This document shows positions 43,132 to 51,891 of a stretch of 64,000 nt of DNA, one piece after another. The DNA comes from Tsukamurella sputi (GTDB lineage Bacteria > Actinomycetota > Actinomycetes > Mycobacteriales > Mycobacteriaceae): NCBI RefSeq assembly GCF_007858445.1, contig NZ_VIGV01000001.1, positions 682,001-746,000 of the forward strand, read 5' to 3'. The stretch's first letter is position 1. Each line of letters begins with the position of its first letter. The translations under genes and the position numbers were made by a program. The notes beneath the pieces were generated by a model. It was given only the letters and a program-made list of their open reading frames with translations, was not told the DNA's origin and did not search any database.

Positions 43132-44364
43132 ATGACGGCGCAAGACCTGTGGCCGGTGGCGTCCGAGCCGGTGCGAGAACTGATCCGGGCGCTGGCGGAA
43201 TCGATGCTGACCCGAACGGACGAGGTCATCGACGACCTGACGACAGCATCCCTGGTGGACCCGCGGTATCGGGAGATCGCCGAGGATCCCGCCCTCGCGG
43301 AGGCCGACGCGCGGGTCGTGACCACGCGGCTGCGCGTCTGGCTCACGTCCAACATCGCCGATCCCGGAGCGCGGGTCGTCCCCGGCGCCGGTGACGAGAT
43401 CCGTACCTACGCCCGCGATGTCGTGCTGCGCGGGCTGACCACCGACGACACGCAGAGTTGGCGCGCCGCCCAGCGCGTCGCGTGGAAGTGGTGGCTGTCG
43501 GGATGCTTCGCCATCACCAGCGACCCGGAACAGTTGCAGGAACTCATCGAGATCTCCGGGAACTCGCTCACCGCGTACGTCGACGATTCGATCACGGAGT
43601 TGGCCGACCATGTGCAGCAGATCCGGGAGGAACTCGCGGGCGGCTCCCAGCTGCAGCGCTACGCCACCGTCGAACTGCTGCTACAGGGTGCCGACATCCC
43701 GACCTCCCGCGCCGAGGCCCAACTCGGGTACGCGCTCATGGGACCGCACATCGGCGCGGTCGTGTGGGTGGACTCCGAGAAGGACGTCGGCGCGCTCGAA
43801 CGAGCGAGCGAGCAGGTGATGCGGGCCTGCGAGGCCCGCACCCGGCTCACCGTCGTGGCCGGGACCACCGCGCTCTGGCTGTGGATCCCGGCGAAGCACG
43901 CCCCCACTGTCGATGCCCTCGTCGAGCGCCTGGGACGCCGACGGGGCGTGCGCGTCGCGCTCGGCAGGCCCTCCGCCGGCGTCGCAGGCTTCCGGGCGAC
44001 GCATATGGATGCCGTTGCCGCGCAACGGCTTCTCGCCCGGCTCGATTCGCCGCTCCCCTGCGTTCGGTACGAGGACGTCCACCTCGTCGACCTGTTCTCG
44101 GCCGACGTCGCCGCGGCGGACCGGTTCGCGGCCGATATCCTCGGCGACCTGAAGGACGCGAGCCCGGACCTGCACCGGACCGTGTTGACCTATGTCGACG
44201 AGGGCCTCAACCGGACGAGCACCGCCGAACGGCTCTACACCCACCGCAACACCATCGACCGGCGCCTCGCCCGCATCGACGAGCTGCTCCCCGCCCCCCT
44301 GGTGGGAAATCTGATCGAGGTGGCCACCGCCCTGCGGTTGCTCCGCGTCCGCGAGGGCCGCTGA
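43132..44364 (+). CDS. PucR-family transcriptional regulator 2
   Basis: A 410-residue paralogue of 23820-25052 of exactly equal length. Best conserved are LQRYATVELLLQGADI, the GPHIGAVVW segment and the C-terminal HTH LYTHRNTIDRRLARIDELL. The N-terminal 150 residues and the linker (PTVDALVERLGRRRG) vary more, which may reflect a different effector. The ATG at 43132 is preceded by CTCGGAGC. It is convergent with the APC permease. With two PucR genes and two half-site flavours (GTGCA and GTGCG) in the cluster, a division of labour is possible but unproven. Confidence 0.88.
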   Translation: MTAQDLWPVASEPVRELIRALAESMLTRTDEVIDDLTTASLVDPRYREIAEDPALAEADARVVTTRLRVWLTSNIADPGARVVPGAGDEIRTYARDVVLRGLTTDDTQSWRAAQRVAWKWWLSGCFAITSDPEQLQELIEISGNSLTAYVDDSITELADHVQQIREELAGGSQLQRYATVELLLQGADIPTSRAEAQLGYALMGPHIGAVVWVDSEKDVGALERASEQVMRACEARTRLTVVAGTTALWLWIPAKHAPTVDALVERLGRRRGVRVALGRPSAGVAGFRATHMDAVAAQRLLARLDSPLPCVRYEDVHLVDLFSADVAAADRFAADILGDLKDASPDLHRTVLTYVDEGLNRTSTAERLYTHRNTIDRRLARIDELLPAPLVGNLIEVATALRLLRVREGR

Positions 44365-44380
44365 GCAACCGGGCGAAGGC

Positions 44381-45808
44381 CTACTCCTGCCGCCCGGCCC
44401 CCGGGCGCAGCTTCCCGACGATAGGCCCGAGGGCCAGAGCACCGACGAGCAGGACGATGATGACGGTCGACACGGCATCGTCGTCGCCCGCGAGCAGGTC
44501 CAGGTTGAGCAGCATCACCACGAGGATGGCCAGCAGCCCGGCCAGCCCGAGCAACGGCGCGACGAGCCTGCGCAGGACGGAGGTCCCGTGCGCGTTGTTG
44601 CGGAAGAAGGCGAGCACAGCCGAGCAGGTGAGCACCAGGAGGATGACGTAGCCGACCGACCCCAGGCCGGAGGTCCAGGTGTAGAGCTGGGTCATCGGGT
44701 TCAGGCCCAGGACGATCGCCAGCCCCACGACGCCTGCGACCACGGCCATGACAGCGACCGAGCCGCGGTGGGGCGAGCCGTGCTTCGGGTGCACCACGGC
44801 CAGACGGCGCGGCAGCAGATCCCGGGAGGACAGCGACAGGGTGTAGCGCGAGAGGATGTTGTGCCAGGTCAGAGCAGCGGCGAAGGTACTCGTGACGTAG
44901 AGGGGCATCACCAGATCGCCGCCGACCTTGCCGAGGTACTGCACGGCGACCGACGACAGTAGCCCCTCCGGGTCGGCCGTTGCGGCCGCGACGATCCTGC
45001 TGTCGCCGACGCCGCTGATCACGGCCCACGACGTGAACGCGTAGAACAGGCCCACCACGGTCACGGAGATGATCGTGGCCCGGCGCACCGTGCGCACCGG
45101 ATCCTTGGCCTCGTCCCGGAAGACGGCCGCCGCCTCGATGCCGATGAAGCTCAGCACCGCGAAGATCAGGGCAACTCCAGGAGCGCCGCTGAAGATCTCC
45201 TTGAACGAGACGACACCGCGGGAGAGCCCCTCCGGGCCTCCGCCCTGGAAGACGATCCACGCGTCGAGCACCAGGATCAGCCCCACCTCGGCGACCAACA
45301 GGACACCGAGGACCTTCTCCGACACCTCGACATTGCGGTAGCCGAGAAAGGAGATGAGCCCCAATCCGACTGCCGCCCAGAGCCACCACGGGAGCGACGG
45401 GCCTCCGTAGGACTGCACCAGCGCGTCGGCGCCCGTGCCGAGGAGCACGTAGAGGCCGATGTAGATGCAGGTGTACGACAGCATCGCCAAGTAGCCCGTC
45501 CCAATGCCCGCGAACCGTCCCAGGCCGGCGTGGACGTAGGAGTAGAAGGCCCCCGCCGAACGCACGAACGGCGTCATCGTGGTGAACCCGATGACGAACA
45601 GCAGCAGGACCGCCAGCGTCGCCAGGTAGGCCATCGGCAGGCCGGCGCCGTTGCCCAGCGACAGGCCGAGGGCCATGGGCCCGCCCACCACGCACAGGGG
45701 CGCGGCGCCGGCGATGATCATCAGCGAGACGGCGGGAACCCCCAACCGGCCGTGCAGGCGCCCGGATTCACCTGCGGGCAACGGATTCTCATCAGTGATC
45801 GTACTCAT
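44381..45808 (-). CDS. APC-superfamily amino acid/amine permease
   Basis: A 475-residue, 12-TM transporter. The N-terminal helix 1 region LMIIAGAAPLCVVGGPMALG has the unwound-helix glycines of APC permeases; GIEAAAVFRDEAKDPVRTV after helix 6 is the characteristic loop of the amino acid-polyamine-organocation group. The ATG at 45808 follows GAAGGAACAGTC. The promoter and a 14-bp palindrome lie upstream, and the TetR gene is next in the same direction. It probably imports the amine or amino-alcohol used by the 46843-50653 operon. Confidence 0.9.
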   Translation of the reverse strand: MSTITDENPLPAGESGRLHGRLGVPAVSLMIIAGAAPLCVVGGPMALGLSLGNGAGLPMAYLATLAVLLLFVIGFTTMTPFVRSAGAFYSYVHAGLGRFAGIGTGYLAMLSYTCIYIGLYVLLGTGADALVQSYGGPSLPWWLWAAVGLGLISFLGYRNVEVSEKVLGVLLVAEVGLILVLDAWIVFQGGGPEGLSRGVVSFKEIFSGAPGVALIFAVLSFIGIEAAAVFRDEAKDPVRTVRRATIISVTVVGLFYAFTSWAVISGVGDSRIVAAATADPEGLLSSVAVQYLGKVGGDLVMPLYVTSTFAAALTWHNILSRYTLSLSSRDLLPRRLAVVHPKHGSPHRGSVAVMAVVAGVVGLAIVLGLNPMTQLYTWTSGLGSVGYVILLVLTCSAVLAFFRNNAHGTSVLRRLVAPLLGLAGLLAILVVMLLNLDLLAGDDDAVSTVIIVLLVGALALGPIVGKLRPGAGRQE

Positions 45809-45860
45809 GACTGTTCCTTCTCGGTGCATCCGACGAACGGGCCGTCGAACCGAACTTGCT

Positions 45861-45874
45861 AACGAACGATTGTT
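45861..45874. promoter_or_regulatory. Operator-like palindrome at the permease promoter
   Basis: AACGAACGATTGTT, matching AACAAACATTCGTT at 46796-46809 in 10 of 14 positions with the AAC...GTT ends conserved. It lies just downstream of the -10 box, a repressor position. Confidence 0.65.
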
Positions 45875-45888
45875 CGCTCGATGTCGGA

Positions 45889-45917
45889 ACGTTATCCCGG
45901 TCACACCGGGGTGTCAA
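45889..45917 (-). promoter_or_regulatory. Promoter of the APC permease
   Basis: Read on the minus strand, a consensus -35 TTGACA (45912-45917) and -10 TAACGT (45889-45894) are separated by exactly 17 bp, within the short region between the permease and TetR genes. Confidence 0.75.
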
Positions 45918-45995
45918 TGGAAAATGTGACCCGGGCCACCCATCGCGCGGCCGAGACCTGGCGGAGTCAGCGTCGGGAACGCGGCACCGAACCTC

Positions 45996-46679
45996 TCAGC
46001 CGAGCATGCGCCGGACGAACCGCCAGTGCAGATCGGCCAGAGCCTCAGGATCGAGAGGCCCGTCGGGGCGGTACCAGGCGGCCACCCCGTCACACATCGA
46101 CACGATCGCCCGGGTCGCGACGCCGACCTGGTCCGGCGGCAGCTCCGGGGAGTACGCGGAGACCCGGCGCGCCACCAGGTCGAGGTGGGCGTGCTGACCG
46201 GCCAGGATGCGCTCGTAATCCTCGGGCGAGACCACGCGGCCCGCCGAGGCGGTGTTGACGATGACATCGGTGACGCGCGCGAGCAGCTGGTTCTCCAACT
46301 GATAGAGGACGTGCTGCCGCACGGACGCCTTCAACTCCTGCTCCGGACTGGAGGCGGGGACCAGCGCCGCAGTCGCCATGAAGTCGGCCAGCACGCGCGA
46401 GACCGCCTCGGACAGGATCGCCTCCTTGGACGGGAAGTGGCTGTAGAGCCCGGGCGCCTTGATCCCCACCGCCTCCGCCACCTCGCGCACGGTGCATGCG
46501 GCGAAGCCCTGCGTCGCGACGATGGTGACGGCGGCGGCCAGGATCCGCTCGCGCATCACCGACTGATCGAAAACCCTTCCCAGACTGGCGACGTCGGCAT
46601 CGGACGGCACCGTCGGAACCGCTGTGGCCCGACCCGAGGGGACCCCCTCCGGCGTGGATATCCCTACATCGCGACGCAT
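45996..46679 (-). CDS. TetR-family repressor of the amine module
   Basis: A 227-residue regulator. After a Pro-rich leader of about 45 residues, the DNA-binding domain reads ILAAAVTIVATQGFAACTVR and GIKAPGLYSHFPSKEAILSEAV; the ligand domain follows. The start is uncertain: ATG at 46679 is used, with a GTG at 46688 possible. It lies between the permease and the divergent aldehyde dehydrogenase operon, and a related 14-bp palindrome occurs at both promoters, so it probably represses both in the absence of inducer (inference). Confidence 0.87.
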   Translation of the reverse strand: MRRDVGISTPEGVPSGRATAVPTVPSDADVASLGRVFDQSVMRERILAAAVTIVATQGFAACTVREVAEAVGIKAPGLYSHFPSKEAILSEAVSRVLADFMATAALVPASSPEQELKASVRQHVLYQLENQLLARVTDVIVNTASAGRVVSPEDYERILAGQHAHLDLVARRVSAYSPELPPDQVGVATRAIVSMCDGVAAWYRPDGPLDPEALADLHWRFVRRMLG

Positions 46680-46766
46680 GGCGCTCACAGTACCCCCGCC
46701 CTCGCACGGGGACCGACTCACGCATAACGACCCCTCACCATCGCTCGATTCCGTGACGCGATCCCC

Positions 46767-46795
46767 TTGACCGCGAGTGTGACCCGGGCTACATT
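46767..46795 (+). promoter_or_regulatory. Promoter of the aldehyde dehydrogenase-alcohol dehydrogenase-aminotransferase operon
   Basis: -35 TTGACC (46767-46772), 17-bp spacer, -10 TACATT (46790-46795). The leader to the ATG at 46843 is about 40 nt. Confidence 0.78.
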
Positions 46796-46811
46796 AACAA
46801 ACATTCGTTAA
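46794..46811. promoter_or_regulatory. Operator-like palindrome at the aldehyde dehydrogenase promoter
   Basis: TTAAC...GTTAA ends around AACAAACATTCGTT form an 18-bp imperfect inverted repeat that overlaps the last bases of the -10 box and the likely transcription start. Partner of the site at 45861. Confidence 0.7.
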
Positions 46812-46842
46812 CCGGCATGATTGCGACCCCAGGAGCTGACAG

Positions 46843-48195
46843 ATGACCGAACCCGCGTACGCCGTCGTCGACCCGTCGACCGGTGATCAGCTGACGTCCG
46901 TCCCGTTCGCCACCGACGCCGAGATCGAGGCCGCCCTCGCCGCCGCCGCCACCGCGTACGGCGCGGCACGGCACGGCGCTCTCGCCGATCGCGCGACCCT
47001 GATCCGCCGGGTCGCGGCACTGCACGTCGAGCGCAAGGACGAGCTCGCCCGGATCATCCAGCGGGAGATGGGCAAGCCCCTCGACCAGGCCGTGGGCGAG
47101 GTCGAGTTCAGCGCCGCGATCTACGAGTACTACGCGGACAACGCCGAGGCCTTCCTCGCCGACGAGCCGATCGAGCTCCTCGAGGGAGACGGCAGCGCCC
47201 GGATCCGCCGCGAGGCGATCGGGGTGCTGCTCGGCGTCATGCCCTGGAACTACCCCTACTACCAGGTCGCGCGGTTCGCCGGGCCGAACCTGGTGCTGGG
47301 CAACACGATCGTGCTCAAGCACGCACCGCAGTGCCCCGAATCGGCCGCCGCGCTGCAGCGGATCTTCGCCGATGCCGGCTGGCCGGACGGGAGCTACGTC
47401 ACCGTCTTCGCCACCCACGAGCAGATCGCGAACGCGATCGCCGACCACCGGGTGCGCGGCGTCTCGTTCACCGGCTCGGAGCGCGGCGGCGCCGCCATCG
47501 CCGAGGTCGCGGGGCGCAACCTCAAGAAGGTCGTGCTCGAACTGGGCGGCTCGGATCCCTTCATCGTGCTGTCGACCGACGACCTGGACGCCTGCGTCGA
47601 CGCCGCGATCGAGGCGCGTTTCGAGAACACCGGTCAGGCGTGCAACGGCGCGAAGCGCATGATCGTCGCCGACGATCTGTACGACGCCTTCGTCGAGAAG
47701 TTCACGGCGCGCACGCTGGCGCAGGCCGAGGGCCTGGCCCCGCTGTCCTCCGTCGCGGCGGCCGAGCGCCTCGAGCAGCAGGTCCAGCGGGCCGTCGCCG
47801 CGGGCGCGACGCTGACCAGCGCCGGCCCGCGCACCGGCGCCTACTTCCCGCCCGGTGTCCTGACCGGCGTCGAGCCCGGCACGCCGGCCGCCGCCGAGGA
47901 GCTCTTCGGCCCCGTCGCCACCGTCTACCGGGTCGCGTCCGAGGACGAGGCCGTCGACCTCGCCAATGCGACGCTGTTCGGCCTCGGCTCGTACGTGTTC
48001 ACCACGGATCCCGCACAGGCCGAGCGCGTCGCGCAGGCGCTCGAGGCGGGCATGGTCTTCGTCAACGGCGTGAGCCTCGAATCCGTCGAACTTCCCTTCG
48101 GCGGCGTGAAGCGGTCCGGCTTCGGCCGCGAGCTCGGCCGCTACGGCATCGAGGAATTCGCCAACAAGAAGCTCATCCGGAACGCCACGGCGTAG
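46843..48195 (+). CDS. NAD(P)-dependent aldehyde dehydrogenase, succinate-semialdehyde type
   Basis: A 450-residue ALDH. The catalytic Cys is C267 (NTGQACNGAKR) and the general base E233 (LELGGSDPF); the cofactor loop SFTGSERGG precedes them, and PWNYPYYQV is near residue 130. The shorter length and NTGQ-C-N loop fit the succinate-semialdehyde/aminobutyraldehyde group. It oxidises an aldehyde, probably the product of the following alcohol dehydrogenase or aminotransferase. First gene of a three-gene plus-strand operon. Confidence 0.92.
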   Translation: MTEPAYAVVDPSTGDQLTSVPFATDAEIEAALAAAATAYGAARHGALADRATLIRRVAALHVERKDELARIIQREMGKPLDQAVGEVEFSAAIYEYYADNAEAFLADEPIELLEGDGSARIRREAIGVLLGVMPWNYPYYQVARFAGPNLVLGNTIVLKHAPQCPESAAALQRIFADAGWPDGSYVTVFATHEQIANAIADHRVRGVSFTGSERGGAAIAEVAGRNLKKVVLELGGSDPFIVLSTDDLDACVDAAIEARFENTGQACNGAKRMIVADDLYDAFVEKFTARTLAQAEGLAPLSSVAAAERLEQQVQRAVAAGATLTSAGPRTGAYFPPGVLTGVEPGTPAAAEELFGPVATVYRVASEDEAVDLANATLFGLGSYVFTTDPAQAERVAQALEAGMVFVNGVSLESVELPFGGVKRSGFGRELGRYGIEEFANKKLIRNATA

Positions 48196-48236
48196 CCGGC
48201 GGAACACCTCTCCCCTTCACACGAGGAAGCACGACC

Positions 48237-49355
48237 ATGACCATCGAATTCAACGCAGCCGTTTTCCGGGTACCGAACGAGCCCATGACGATCGAGCGCG
48301 TGACGCTCCCGTCGACCCCGCCTCCCGGCGACGTGCTCGTCAAACTCTCCGCTAGCGGCCTGTGCCACAGCGACCTGCACGTGCTCGTGGGCGAGTGGGA
48401 CGCGCCCACCCCGATGATCCTCGGCCACGAGGGCGCCGGCGTGATCGAGGCGGTCGGCGAGGGCGTGACGAACGTCGAGGTGGGCGACCACGTCATCCTG
48501 TCCTGGACGCCCTCGTGCGGACGGTGCCGGTACTGCGTCAGCGGGCGCCCCGTGCTGTGCGACATGGCGGCCGAGCACTCGGCCAACCACCTCTCCTTCG
48601 ACGGCAAGACGCGCGTGCGCACCGCGGGGGGTGACGAGGTGTTCAGCTTCGCCGGGCTCGGCACGTTCGGCGAGTACACGATGGTGCCGTCCGCGGCGGC
48701 GATCGGAGTCCGCAAGGACGCGCCCGCCGAACAGTCGGCCCTCGTCGGCTGCGCGGTGACCACCGGCGTCGGCGCCGTCGTCAACACGGCGAACGCCCGC
48801 CCCACCGACGTCGTCCTGGTCATCGGCTGCGGCGGCGTGGGTCTCAACGCCGTGCAGGGCGCCCGGCTGGTCGGCGCCCGCACGATCATCGCCGCGGACA
48901 TCTCCGACGACAAGCTCGAGCAGGCACGCAAGTTCGGCGCGCACGAGACGATCAACACCCGGACCGAGGATCTCGCCGCACGGATCGCCGAACTCACCGA
49001 GGGCCGCGGCGTCGACGTCGCCGTCGAGGCGATCGGCCTGCCGCAGACCATCGAGGCGGCGTACTCGGTGCTCGCCCGCGGCGGCACCACGGTGGTCGCC
49101 GGGCAGGTCGCCGACGGCGTCACCGTCACGATCGACCCGTTCGTCATGTCCGACCAGGAGCGGCGCCTCATCGGCTCGAACTACGGTTCCAGCCGCGCCG
49201 AGGTCGACTTCCCGGTCCTGGTGGACCACTACATGAACGGCCGGGTGGACCTGGACTCGCTGGTCACCGACGTCATCGCGCTCGAGCAGATCAACGAGGG
49301 CTACGAGGGCATGAAGCGCGGCGAGGGCATCCGCTCCGTGATCCGCTACCGCTGA
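48237..49355 (+). CDS. Zinc-dependent alcohol dehydrogenase (class III/NDMA-dependent type)
   Basis: A 372-residue MDR-family dehydrogenase. Catalytic zinc ligands occur in GLCHSDLH and GHEGAGVI, and the structural zinc lobe has four Cys in PSCGRCRYC and VLC. The NAD motif GCGGVGLNAVQGARLVGA is near residue 200. The ATG at 48237 follows GAGGAAGCACGACC and lies 41 bp after the ALDH gene. The family oxidises primary alcohols to aldehydes; some actinobacterial members keep NAD tightly bound. It could supply the aldehyde for the ALDH or act on an amino alcohol. Confidence 0.9.
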   Translation: MTIEFNAAVFRVPNEPMTIERVTLPSTPPPGDVLVKLSASGLCHSDLHVLVGEWDAPTPMILGHEGAGVIEAVGEGVTNVEVGDHVILSWTPSCGRCRYCVSGRPVLCDMAAEHSANHLSFDGKTRVRTAGGDEVFSFAGLGTFGEYTMVPSAAAIGVRKDAPAEQSALVGCAVTTGVGAVVNTANARPTDVVLVIGCGGVGLNAVQGARLVGARTIIAADISDDKLEQARKFGAHETINTRTEDLAARIAELTEGRGVDVAVEAIGLPQTIEAAYSVLARGGTTVVAGQVADGVTVTIDPFVMSDQERRLIGSNYGSSRAEVDFPVLVDHYMNGRVDLDSLVTDVIALEQINEGYEGMKRGEGIRSVIRYR

Positions 49356-49384
49356 TTCCCCCGGGCCGACACACAAGGAGAACC

Positions 49385-50653
49385 ATGGCGATCGAATCCT
49401 CCCGCGCCGCCTTCGAGCGGACCCGTAACAGCCTCGCCGGGGGCGTCAGCTCCGGGCTGCGCGCCTCGATGCGACCGACACCGCTGTTCGTGGACCGGGC
49501 GCACGGCGCCCACGTCTGGGACCTCGACGGTGACCGGTACGTCGACTACGTGATGGCCTGGGGCCCGCTGGTGCACGGCCACAGCCATCCGCACGTGCTC
49601 GAATCGGTGCAGCGGGTGATGGCCGACATGCAGGTGGTGGGCATGGGGCACCCGCTCGAGTACCGGGCGGCGGAGGCCGTGCTGGAATCCGTCCCGGGCG
49701 CTCAGCGGCTGGTGTGGGCGAACACCGGCACCGAGGCGGTCCAGGTGGCGCTGCGGTTCGCGCGCGCGGCGACCGGACGCAATCGCGTGGTCAAGTTCGC
49801 CAAGGCCTACCACGGCTGGCACGACAGCGTGTACGCGAGCGTCGGCGACGACGACACCGCCGAGACCCCGGTCGGCGGGAGCCGCGGCCAGAGCCCCAAC
49901 GCCTACGCGGATCTGATCGTCGGGCGGTTCAACGACATCGACGCGGCGACCGCGCTGCTCGAGCGCGCCGAGGAGCGCGACATCGCCGCGGTGCTCATCG
50001 ATCCGATCATGAGCAACGCCGGTGTCACCGACCCCGCACCGGGCTTCCTCGAAACCCTGCGGACCCTGTGCGACGAGCACGGCGTCGTCCTCATCTTCGA
50101 CGAGGTGATCACCGGGTTCCGGATCGCCCGCGGCGGCGCGGCGGAGCGCTTCGGCGTCACCCCGGATCTGTCGGTCTTCGGCAAGGCGATCGCCGGCGGA
50201 TTCACGCAGAGCGCCGTCGTCGGCCGCGCCGACATCCTCGATCTGGTGACCGACGGTGTCATGCACGCCGGGACCTTCAACGGCAACCCGGTCGCCCTCG
50301 CCGCCGTCACGGCGTCCATGGAGCTCTGTGCGGCGCCAGAGGTGTACTCGATCCTCGAGGACCGCTCCGCCCTCTTCGAGGCGGAGGTCGGCGCGGTCCT
50401 GAGCGACGCGGGGTCCGTCGGCGACCTGCGCCGGGTGGGCTCCCTGCTCCAGTTCGTCCCCCATGGCCGGGGCACGAGCCTGCACGGCACGGGCGGCACG
50501 TGGTCCGAGATCGCCGGCGCGATGCTCGAATCCGGGGTCGTCTTCATGCCGTCCGGGAAGATCTTCCTCAGCACCGCGCACACCGCCGAGGACATCCGGC
50601 TCACCGCCGAGCGCTTCGGCGAGGCACTGCGCCGGTTGCCCGCCGCGACCTGA
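49385..50653 (+). CDS. Class III aminotransferase (glutamate-1-semialdehyde aminomutase-like)
   Basis: A 422-residue PLP enzyme. The PLP Lys is K267 (VFGKAIAGGFTQ), preceded by the phosphate loop ANTGTEAVQVALR and by IFDEVITGFR with the Asp that contacts the PLP ring. Similarity is closest to the GSA-aminomutase branch, but the catabolic operon makes an amine:2-oxo-acid transaminase more likely than a role in heme synthesis. It starts 29 bp after the alcohol dehydrogenase. It would convert a primary amine to the aldehyde taken by the ALDH. Confidence 0.88.
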   Translation: MAIESSRAAFERTRNSLAGGVSSGLRASMRPTPLFVDRAHGAHVWDLDGDRYVDYVMAWGPLVHGHSHPHVLESVQRVMADMQVVGMGHPLEYRAAEAVLESVPGAQRLVWANTGTEAVQVALRFARAATGRNRVVKFAKAYHGWHDSVYASVGDDDTAETPVGGSRGQSPNAYADLIVGRFNDIDAATALLERAEERDIAAVLIDPIMSNAGVTDPAPGFLETLRTLCDEHGVVLIFDEVITGFRIARGGAAERFGVTPDLSVFGKAIAGGFTQSAVVGRADILDLVTDGVMHAGTFNGNPVALAAVTASMELCAAPEVYSILEDRSALFEAEVGAVLSDAGSVGDLRRVGSLLQFVPHGRGTSLHGTGGTWSEIAGAMLESGVVFMPSGKIFLSTAHTAEDIRLTAERFGEALRRLPAAT

Positions 50654-50659
50654 CTCCCG

Positions 50660-51850
50660 TCAGTACACGGGCAGCGACGGGTCCACCGTGCGGGCGTAGG
50701 CGGTGATCCCGCCCTGCAGGTGCACGGCGTCGCGGTAGCCCGCTCCCTTCACCGCGGCGAGCACCTCCGCCGAACGGACGCCCGTCTTGCAGTACAGGAC
50801 CAGCTTCTTATCGGCGGAGACCTGCGTGAGGCCCTCGCCCGTCTCGAAGTCACCCTTGGGGACGAGCTTCGCACCGTCGAGGTGCACGATCTCCCACTCG
50901 ACGGGCTCGCGCACGTCCACCAGCTCGTAGTCGACGCCCGCCGAGCCCATCTCGACCAGTTCCTCGGGCGTGATGGTGCTGCCGGCGGCGGCGCGCTGTG
51001 CCTCGTCGGAGACGACGCCGCAGAACTCGTCGTAGTCGATGAGCCCCGTGATGCGCGGGGCGTCGGGGTCCTTGCGGATGGACAGGGTGCGGTAGCTCAT
51101 CTCCAGCGCGTCGTAGACCATGAGCCGGCCGAGCAGGGAGTCGCCGATACCGGTGATCAGCTTGACCGCCTCGGTGCCCATGATCGAGCCGATGGACGCG
51201 CACAGGATTCCGAGGACGCCGCCCTCGGCGCAGGACGGAACCATCCCGGGAGGCGGCGCGACCGGGTACAGGTCGCGGTAGTTCAGGCCCTGCTTCTCGC
51301 CGTTCGGGCCGTCCGGCGCGTCCTCCCAGAAAACGGACACCTGGCCCTCGAACCGGAAGATCGAGCCCCACACGTAGGGCTTGTGCGCCAGTACCGCGGC
51401 GTCGTTGACGAGGTAACGAGTGGCGAAGTTGTCGGTCCCGTCGAGGATCAGGTCGTACTGCTCGAAGAGCTCGACCGCGTTCTCGGGCTCGAGCCGGATC
51501 GGGTGCAGGTTCACGGTGACGAGAGGATTGATCTCGGCGATCGAATCGCGCGCGCTCTCGCCCTTCGGGCGCCCCAGATCGGATACGCCGTGGATCACCT
51601 GACGCTGCAGGTTGGACTCGTCCACCTCGTCGAACTCGACGATGCCGATGGTCCCGACCCCCGCGGCGGCGAGGTACAGCAGCGCCGGGCTGCCCAGCCC
51701 GCCTGCACCGATGACCAGCACCTTGGCGTTCTTGAGGCGTTTCTGCCCCGTGACCCCCATCTCGGGGATGATCAGGTGCCGCGAGTACCGCGCGACCTCG
51801 TCGCGGGTCAGTTCGGCGGCGGGTTCGACGAGCGGGGGCAATACGGTCAC
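50660..51850 (-). CDS. moeZ: MoeZ, adenylyltransferase/sulfurtransferase
   Basis: A 396-residue two-domain protein. The N-terminal ThiF/MoeB domain has GAGGLGSPALLYLAAAG near residue 47 and DESNLQRQVIH; the C-terminal rhodanese has the active-site loop YCKTGVRS near residue 360. Mycobacterial MoeZ activates sulfur-carrier proteins such as those for molybdopterin by adenylation and sulfuration. The GTG at 51850 gives the expected length. It resumes the conserved block after the insertion. Useful for the BisC-type enzyme of the cluster, which needs molybdopterin, although MoeZ is a general housekeeping gene. Confidence 0.93.
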   Translation of the reverse strand: MTVLPPLVEPAAELTRDEVARYSRHLIIPEMGVTGQKRLKNAKVLVIGAGGLGSPALLYLAAAGVGTIGIVEFDEVDESNLQRQVIHGVSDLGRPKGESARDSIAEINPLVTVNLHPIRLEPENAVELFEQYDLILDGTDNFATRYLVNDAAVLAHKPYVWGSIFRFEGQVSVFWEDAPDGPNGEKQGLNYRDLYPVAPPPGMVPSCAEGGVLGILCASIGSIMGTEAVKLITGIGDSLLGRLMVYDALEMSYRTLSIRKDPDAPRITGLIDYDEFCGVVSDEAQRAAAGSTITPEELVEMGSAGVDYELVDVREPVEWEIVHLDGAKLVPKGDFETGEGLTQVSADKKLVLYCKTGVRSAEVLAAVKGAGYRDAVHLQGGITAYARTVDPSLPVY

Positions 51851-51891
51851 GGACCGTTCAACGACGGCGCGCTCCGCGCCATTCCCCGGCC

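Noticed and set aside
49385-50653. Housekeeping HemL (glutamate-1-semialdehyde aminomutase) for heme synthesis
   Set aside because: It has the fold, but it is third in an inducible ALDH-ADH operon with no heme genes nearby; a catabolic transaminase is more likely. Not fully excluded.
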